Origin: Reinekea blandensis MED297
GTDB lineage: Bacteria > Pseudomonadota > Gammaproteobacteria > Pseudomonadales > Natronospirillaceae
DNA length: 64,000 bases
NCBI RefSeq assembly: GCF_000153185.1
Contig: NZ_CH724151.1
Coordinates: 449,154-513,153 of the forward strand
Reading direction: 5' to 3'
The notes below the pieces were generated by a model. It did no database searches and had not been told where the DNA came from. It saw nothing but the letters and a program-made list of their open reading frames with translations. Shown here piece after piece: positions 59,885-64,000 of this stretch. Each line of letters starts with the position of its first letter. Position 1 is the first letter of the stretch. Made by a program: the position numbers and the translations under genes.

Positions 59885-60235
59885 TTAAGCGCACCACTCG
59901 CCAACCGCATCAGCAGAGGAAAACCCAAGCATCATGATTGTTTTAGTCGAACTCCCAAAACCAAGAGCAAACTCGTCTTTATCTTCAATAGTCAAGAGCC
60001 AGCTATCTCCCTGGCGCACAATTGCCCATACTTTAGATGACTTATACCTCTCAAAGTCATACTCCAGTAAGCAAGCTGACACCATTGTGGCTACCTCCGG
60101 TTCAATAACACTCGCAAGCAGCTTCGCAACCGTTTTCTCCAGATGCACCTCGTATGAGATACCATCAGGCGCAATTAGCTGCGCTCAATTCGAATTCGAT
60201 TTCTGAATCTTCTCGATAGCTTCTTTCTTCGTCAT
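59885..60235 (-). pseudogene. Hypothetical gene interrupted by an in-frame TGA
   Basis: An ATG at 60235 opens a frame that reaches TGA at 60187-60185 after 16 codons (MTKKEAIEKIQKSNSN). It then continues in the same frame for about 99 codons to a TAA at 59885. The downstream part can also start at a GTG at 60148 (87 residues), with the protein-like segment DSWLLTIEDKDEFALGFG. The layout fits a nonsense mutation. A functional short ORF plus restart, or stop-codon recoding, are alternatives. No selenocysteine-insertion hairpin was identified after the TGA. Family unknown. AT-richer than the core. Confidence 0.5.
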
Positions 60236-60317
60236 AGCTATTTACACATTACGCTCGCCACAGCTCCTAAAAAAAAAGCCAGTGAGTTTTTAGTCCAAAG
60301 CTCGGAACGGACGGGTG

Positions 60318-60845
60318 CTACATCTTGTTCTGTGAAACTGGCACCTTGCTTAATACTTTTGACAACCTTGACTCAACTCGAGCCCTTAATGCTCTATCGG
60401 CTTGACATGTTTCTAAGAAAGCCGCTACAGCACAAACTAAGTCATTCACAAAAGAAGACATGCTAATTAGCACTAACCTTTCTTCATTTGTTGAATCAAT
60501 CATATGTTTGCCACCATCATGATAACCAAACATCAAAGTATCCTGATCTTTTTTATGACGATTGGCCTCAGAACCATAAGTATGTAAATAAGCGCAACAT
60601 GCAGCGTAAACATCTTTTCCTCGATATTTATAGGACTGATTTTTATGAGCTTTTAGGTAGGTATCAACCCATTTTTCATAATCAGCTCTAGTCACTCCGT
60701 CTTTATCGATGGGGCGGTTTAAGGATGATAAAAGATCAATGCAAACAAATGACATAGTCATCGCAGCAGAATGCAAGCCATGCTTTTCACATGATTTTAT
60801 CTCTTCAATGATCTTTGTTAATGCACTCCAATCTATGTTTGACAA
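60318..60845 (-). CDS. Hypothetical helical protein
   Basis: A 175-residue soluble, probably all-alpha protein of unknown family. It contains the conserved-looking segments GLHSAAMTMSFVCIDLLSSLNRP and KYRGKDVYAACCAYLHTYGSEANRH and a basic C-terminus. It has several cysteines. The layout vaguely resembles HEPN-like helical domains, but the defining motif is not clear. The base composition is lower in GC than the core genes, which suggests acquisition. It is transcribed with the interrupted gene at 59885, with a gap of 82 bases between them. Confidence 0.55.
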   Translation of the reverse strand: MSNIDWSALTKIIEEIKSCEKHGLHSAAMTMSFVCIDLLSSLNRPIDKDGVTRADYEKWVDTYLKAHKNQSYKYRGKDVYAACCAYLHTYGSEANRHKKDQDTLMFGYHDGGKHMIDSTNEERLVLISMSSFVNDLVCAVAAFLETCQADRALRARVESRLSKVLSKVPVSQNKM

Positions 60846-61244
60846 TCAGAGTCTTCTTTAAAAAACCGAACAGTTAATTCCTACACCACTGCATACTTTT
60901 CATGCGCACATATGTAAATAGTTAATACAATACTATGTCGCTTCTACGTCAGTCATATTGAGAGCCTTAGCGATGCATGTCAATTTGACTATTCTTACTT
61001 TTGTGCTCTGGCGCAAGTTTTTTTATACCCAAGCGCTGAATACATCCGGAGTTACTGGTGATGCCACACTTCGAAGATACTCGTTCTCAAGAACACCTCC
61101 GGGCTTTTTAATCTTGAGGCCATATATCCGAAAATTTTCCGGATATATAAGCCCTCCACCTTAGTCGGCCAGTACACTCTGTAGTACAGTGCTCCTTTTA
61201 CGCCCTACCTATTATCCTGTTGAAAAGCCAAACGGCGGAGCCCG
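60846..61244. other. AT-rich intergenic region with a large palindrome
   Basis: About 400 bases without a credible gene. ATATATCCG (61122-61130) and CGGATATAT (61140-61148) flank AAAATTTTC. They are nested inside GGGCTT (61101-61106) and AAGCCC (61149-61154), giving a long imperfect hairpin. It could be a terminator, a binding site or a remnant of a mobile end. GGAG lies about seven bases before the GNAT ATG at 61245. Confidence 0.4.
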
Positions 61245-62144
61245 ATGAAACAGATTCCAGCACAACCTGACGACGCTATAGCGCTTGCCAATCTGCGCGC
61301 GGCCGCCATGAAGCCCAGCCTTGAAGCTCTGGGTCGATACGATGAACAACGGGTGCGGGAGCGGTTTTTGAAAACCTTTACTCCTGAAGACACGGTAAAA
61401 ATCATGGTCGAGGGCCAGCTCGCCGGCTTTTATGTGCTGCGCACGTTGCCCGACCATCTGCTGTTAGACCATCTTTACCTGACACCGGCTTGTCAGGGCA
61501 AAGGCATCGGCACAACCCTGTTACAAGAGCTCATTGCCAGCGCCAATACTCAGCAATTACCGATTCGGGTCGGTGCCCTGCGCGACAGCCCGGCCAACCG
61601 ATTTTATCAACAGCAGGGGTTTAAAAAGACACACGAGGAATCGTTCGACATCTACTATGAGCGTTTGCCCGCTCCACAGATTTCACTGGCGTTGCTAGCC
61701 GATCATCCCGATGCGGTGGCTACAGTTGCCCAGTGGTATTTTGATGAATGGGTACAGGGGCGACCCGGCACTTCCGCCCAACAGGTGAAAGCCAAACTGG
61801 CAAAGTCTGTTCAACGCAATTCACCACCTCTGTTGTTATTGGCCATGTCGGATCAGCAGGTTATCGGCGCCGCTGAACTGAAACTCCGGGAAATGGAGAC
61901 TTTACCGGAACTGGAGCATTGGATCGGAGGCGTCTATGTTGACCCAACACACCGAGGTGAAGGACTGGCCCGGCGGTTAGTGGAGGACCTGAAACACCGA
62001 GCCGCAGAAATGGGCATTCGCCAACTGTATCTGCAAACCGAAAACCTGACCGGTGGCCTCTATCTGAGCTGTGGTTTTACCCCAATGCAAACCGTAACAT
62101 ACCGTGGCCTTCGGGTTCTGGTTATGGTTTGCGAACTGACGTAA
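61245..62144 (+). CDS. Tandem GNAT acetyltransferase
   Basis: A 299-residue protein with two GNAT domains. The first (1-145) has the acetyl-CoA loop ACQGKGIGTTLLQEL near residues 83-97. The second (about 150-299) has DPTHRGEGLARRLVEDLKHRA near 231-251. Each has the typical N-terminal strand and a terminal beta-bulge region. Two-domain GNATs acetylate small molecules, antibiotics or peptides; the target is unknown. It leads a four-gene group with a carbamoyltransferase-like, a membrane and a VOC gene. Confidence 0.85.
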   Translation: MKQIPAQPDDAIALANLRAAAMKPSLEALGRYDEQRVRERFLKTFTPEDTVKIMVEGQLAGFYVLRTLPDHLLLDHLYLTPACQGKGIGTTLLQELIASANTQQLPIRVGALRDSPANRFYQQQGFKKTHEESFDIYYERLPAPQISLALLADHPDAVATVAQWYFDEWVQGRPGTSAQQVKAKLAKSVQRNSPPLLLLAMSDQQVIGAAELKLREMETLPELEHWIGGVYVDPTHRGEGLARRLVEDLKHRAAEMGIRQLYLQTENLTGGLYLSCGFTPMQTVTYRGLRVLVMVCELT

Positions 62145-62159
62145 GGGCGACAGCATCGC

Positions 62160-62978
62160 ATGAAATCGCTAATCGATATAACAGACCTGACCCGTCAGGA
62201 GATCCTGAATATCTGGGCACGGGCTGACCAACAACCAGCCCCCTTTGCCAACAATACCGTTAACGTCGCGTGGTCGTTTGAAGGCAATGGCATCCGAACG
62301 CGCACCACCTTTGTTCAGAGTTTTCAATCTCTGGATGCGTCCTATGTTGAGCTGCCCAACCTTCTGAAAACACAGGAGTCCGTGATTGATCTGGCGGGCT
62401 ATCTGGATCCGTTTTACGACCTGTACGTCATCCGGGACCGGCAACATGATCGTCTGCAAGCCTTCGCTGAAGCGTCAACGCGTCCGGTGATTAATGCCAT
62501 GTCATCGCTGGCGCATCCGTGTGAAGTTTTGACCGATGCCGCCTATCTGGCACATCGCTTCGGCAATCTGGAGAACCTGCGCATTCTGTTAGTGGGGCCA
62601 CTGACCAACGTCTTTCGCTCCTGGCATGCGTTGGCCGCTGTGTTCGGCTGCACCGTGACCCACGCCTGTCCCAAGGACTATCAGGACTCTCATTCGGCCG
62701 TTCGCTACCTCGAATCAATCACTGGGACTTACGACGTTGTCATCACCGATGCCTGGCCTGAAGCGTTTAACGATCGGGCGTACCAACTGACACCCCAGCG
62801 CCTGGCCGATCTGGGCAATCCCGTATTGTTGCCGACGCCACCAGTATCGGTTGGGCGAGAGCTCGCCGAGCCTCTGTCCGGGTACCCGACATTTGCCGGC
62901 TACCAACAGAAAGCCTGGTTGTTACCTGTGCAACGTGCCATCATTTCGCAGATGATAGAGGCGGCGCCATCCGCCTGA
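62160..62978 (+). CDS. Ornithine/aspartate carbamoyltransferase-like protein, atypical
   Basis: A 272-residue protein of the carbamoyltransferase fold, shorter than OTCase (about 310-334). The carbamoyl-phosphate motif STRTR is replaced by GIRTRTTF, keeping R46 and R48. The HPxQ motif is HPCE (H119). In the second half NVFRSWHALAAVFG and TYDVVITDAWPE are visible, but the ornithine loop HCLP is absent (LLPTPPVSVG instead). It may use a different amine acceptor or be catalytically altered. It follows the GNAT gene by 15 bases. Confidence 0.72.
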   Translation: MKSLIDITDLTRQEILNIWARADQQPAPFANNTVNVAWSFEGNGIRTRTTFVQSFQSLDASYVELPNLLKTQESVIDLAGYLDPFYDLYVIRDRQHDRLQAFAEASTRPVINAMSSLAHPCEVLTDAAYLAHRFGNLENLRILLVGPLTNVFRSWHALAAVFGCTVTHACPKDYQDSHSAVRYLESITGTYDVVITDAWPEAFNDRAYQLTPQRLADLGNPVLLPTPPVSVGRELAEPLSGYPTFAGYQQKAWLLPVQRAIISQMIEAAPSA

Positions 62979-63003
62979 GGCCAACCCCAACCAACGGAAG
63001 TTA

Positions 63004-63588
63004 ATGATGTCGCTGTTCCTGCAAATCTGGGGAGGCTCTTGCTACCTGCTCAATAAAATTCTGTTTTCGCTCGCCGAAAATCAACAGAAACTGCTGCGCA
63101 AACGCCTGCAGCTGGTTGGCTGGGTGGTTTACATTCTCGGTGTGCCGGCCTGGGTCATTGTCCTCGTCTCGAAGGACAACTGGATCGCCGCGTCCATTGA
63201 AGCCGGTGGCATTCCGGCCATGCTCTTGGGCTTGTACAACACCTATCACGATTACCTAAAGCCAAACCGGCTGTTCAATGCCATCGTCACGGTTCTCACC
63301 TATACCTCGCTGGCATTCGGAGTCAGCGTCAGTCTGATTCACCACCATGGCCTTTCGTCTTTGTCTCAGGTTCTGGAAGTGGGCGTGATGCTCGGATTTT
63401 TGTTCGGCAGTTATCTGATGGCCAAGCGCAATCCGAAAGGCTGGTTGTTCTTTATGTTAATGAATGTAAGCATGGCCTCACTGATGCTGTTGCAGGACAA
63501 ATGGATCTTAATGGTTCAGCAACTGGTGTCTCTTATGTTCGTGATTTATGGTTACCGGCAGTCCGTTCGGAAACTGAGTGTCCACTGA
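63004..63588 (+). CDS. PnuC-like membrane protein
   Basis: A 194-residue inner-membrane protein with about six hydrophobic helices. The alternation of short helices and the end pattern NPKGWLFFMLMNVSMASLMLLQDKWILMVQQLVSLMF, given as landmarks near 143-180, resemble PnuC vitamin-precursor transporters. Confidence in that family is moderate. It is encoded 25 bases after the carbamoyltransferase-like gene, so it belongs to the same operon. The earlier of two adjacent ATG codons is used. Confidence 0.6.
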   Translation: MMSLFLQIWGGSCYLLNKILFSLAENQQKLLRKRLQLVGWVVYILGVPAWVIVLVSKDNWIAASIEAGGIPAMLLGLYNTYHDYLKPNRLFNAIVTVLTYTSLAFGVSVSLIHHHGLSSLSQVLEVGVMLGFLFGSYLMAKRNPKGWLFFMLMNVSMASLMLLQDKWILMVQQLVSLMFVIYGYRQSVRKLSVH

Positions 63589-63629
63589 TGGCAGGTCGAC
63601 CCCGCGCCATACAAAAGGAAACGCACGAG

Positions 63630-64000
63630 ATGAGCTTCACCACAATTCCTGTGATCCGTATTTTTGACGAAGAAAAAGCCAAAGATTTTTATCTGGGGTT
63701 TCTGGGGATGACCCTCGACTGGGAGCATCGATTCGACGAAGAGGCACCCATTTATCTACAGGTCTCTCGAGACAATCTGATTTTTCATTTAAGCGAGCAC
63801 TCAGGCGATTGTTCACCCGGCAGTAAAACCTTTGTGCATGTCAACGAGTTGGAGGCGCTCTTTACGGACCTGGTATCCAGGAATTACCCCTTCAGCAAGC
63901 CGGTTATTGAAACGGCGCCGTGGGGTGATCGTTGTTTCACTGTCATTGATCCGTTTTCCAACCGCATTCTGTTCAATAAGCCGTCTGCACAGCGTCGCTG
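63630..64000 (+). CDS. VOC/glyoxalase-superfamily protein, 3' end at window edge
   Basis: A vicinal-oxygen-chelate protein of the bleomycin-resistance type, starting at ATG 63630 with AAAAGGAAAC upstream. IPVIRIFDEEKAKDFYLGFLGMTLDW is the typical first half-domain. TFVHVNELEALFTDL and APWGDRCFTVIDPFSNRILF form the second. About 123 codons are visible, and the last two bases (TG) could begin a TGA just outside. It is the last gene of the GNAT-led group here. Confidence 0.8.
   Translation, partial: MSFTTIPVIRIFDEEKAKDFYLGFLGMTLDWEHRFDEEAPIYLQVSRDNLIFHLSEHSGDCSPGSKTFVHVNELEALFTDLVSRNYPFSKPVIETAPWGDRCFTVIDPFSNRILFNKPSAQRR

Noticed and set aside
60958-61164. 68-codon plus-strand frame before the GNAT gene
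   Set aside because: It reads through the large palindrome and has no ribosome site; probably chance.

Overview
The window reads as the chromosome of a Gram-negative, probably marine or halotolerant gammaproteobacterium of the Oceanospirillales type, perhaps Saccharospirillum- or Reinekea-like. That placement is an inference from gene content. Pointers are outer-membrane beta-barrel proteins and lipoproteins, a Crc-like gene divergent from pyrE as in Pseudomonas, the lptM-lysA-dapF-DUF484 block, comM, trpBA, and a complete teaABCD ectoine TRAP transporter. Most of the sequence is densely coding, moderately GC-rich core genome. I see no rRNA, tRNA, CRISPR array, insertion sequence or prophage.

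Layout. 1-6.7 kb: the end of a beta-barrel protein, then a minus-strand run of thyA, lgt, an OafA-type acyltransferase, a protein-kinase-like protein and a GIY-YIG protein. 7-14.7 kb: an amino-acid-type binding protein, an NAD(P)-binding SDR, comM, crc-like/pyrE, and DUF4124, DUF547 and TVP38-type genes. 14.8-17.7 kb: lptM-lysA-dapF-DUF484. 17.7-29.9 kb: aspartoacylase, hpt/folA, pirin, VOC, a Bcr-type MFS, leucine dehydrogenase, a branched palindromic element between twin hairpins, glnS, a second MFS, a PRPP-synthetase-like gene and a nucleotidyltransferase. 30-38.4 kb: a chemoreceptor, then an RstAB-like two-component cluster whose kinase and regulator genes are separated by an extremely acidic exported protein and a TPR/beta-barrel protein, with an acid-tailed lipoprotein divergent from it. 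38.7-47.5 kb: a PDZ/thioredoxin-fold protein, trpBA with a divergent TetR gene, a lipoprotein subtilase, GFA-like proteins and MipA. 47.6-53.7 kb: a proline-racemase-family enzyme and an MDR oxidoreductase, divergent from teaABCD. 53.7-57 kb: a single-chain PheRS-like ligase preceded by a promoter, an 18-codon ORF and an intrinsic terminator, then HAD, MazG, a ZntR-like MerR and a methyltransferase. 57.3-59.1 kb: Ada-AraC-AlkA fusion and Ogt. 59.1-61.2 kb: an AT-richer accessory pocket with irregular genes. 61.2-64 kb: tandem GNAT, carbamoyltransferase-like, PnuC-like and VOC genes.

Functional links. thyA and folA cover the dTMP/folate cycle. lysA and dapF make lysine from diaminopimelate. 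pyrE, hpt and the PRPP-synthetase-like protein share PRPP. lgt acts on the several lipoproteins encoded here. teaABCD imports ectoine, fitting a saline habitat. The Ada-AlkA fusion and Ogt repair alkylated DNA.

The best candidates for an undescribed system are two. One is the PheRS-like ligase with its own attenuator-style leader encoding MTRFTSPRDALGPGGVMR. The other is the RstAB-like locus (about 32.1-37.0 kb) with three envelope proteins, two of them strongly acidic, and repeated TACANTG boxes. Functions are inferred from sequence recognition only; no database search was possible.
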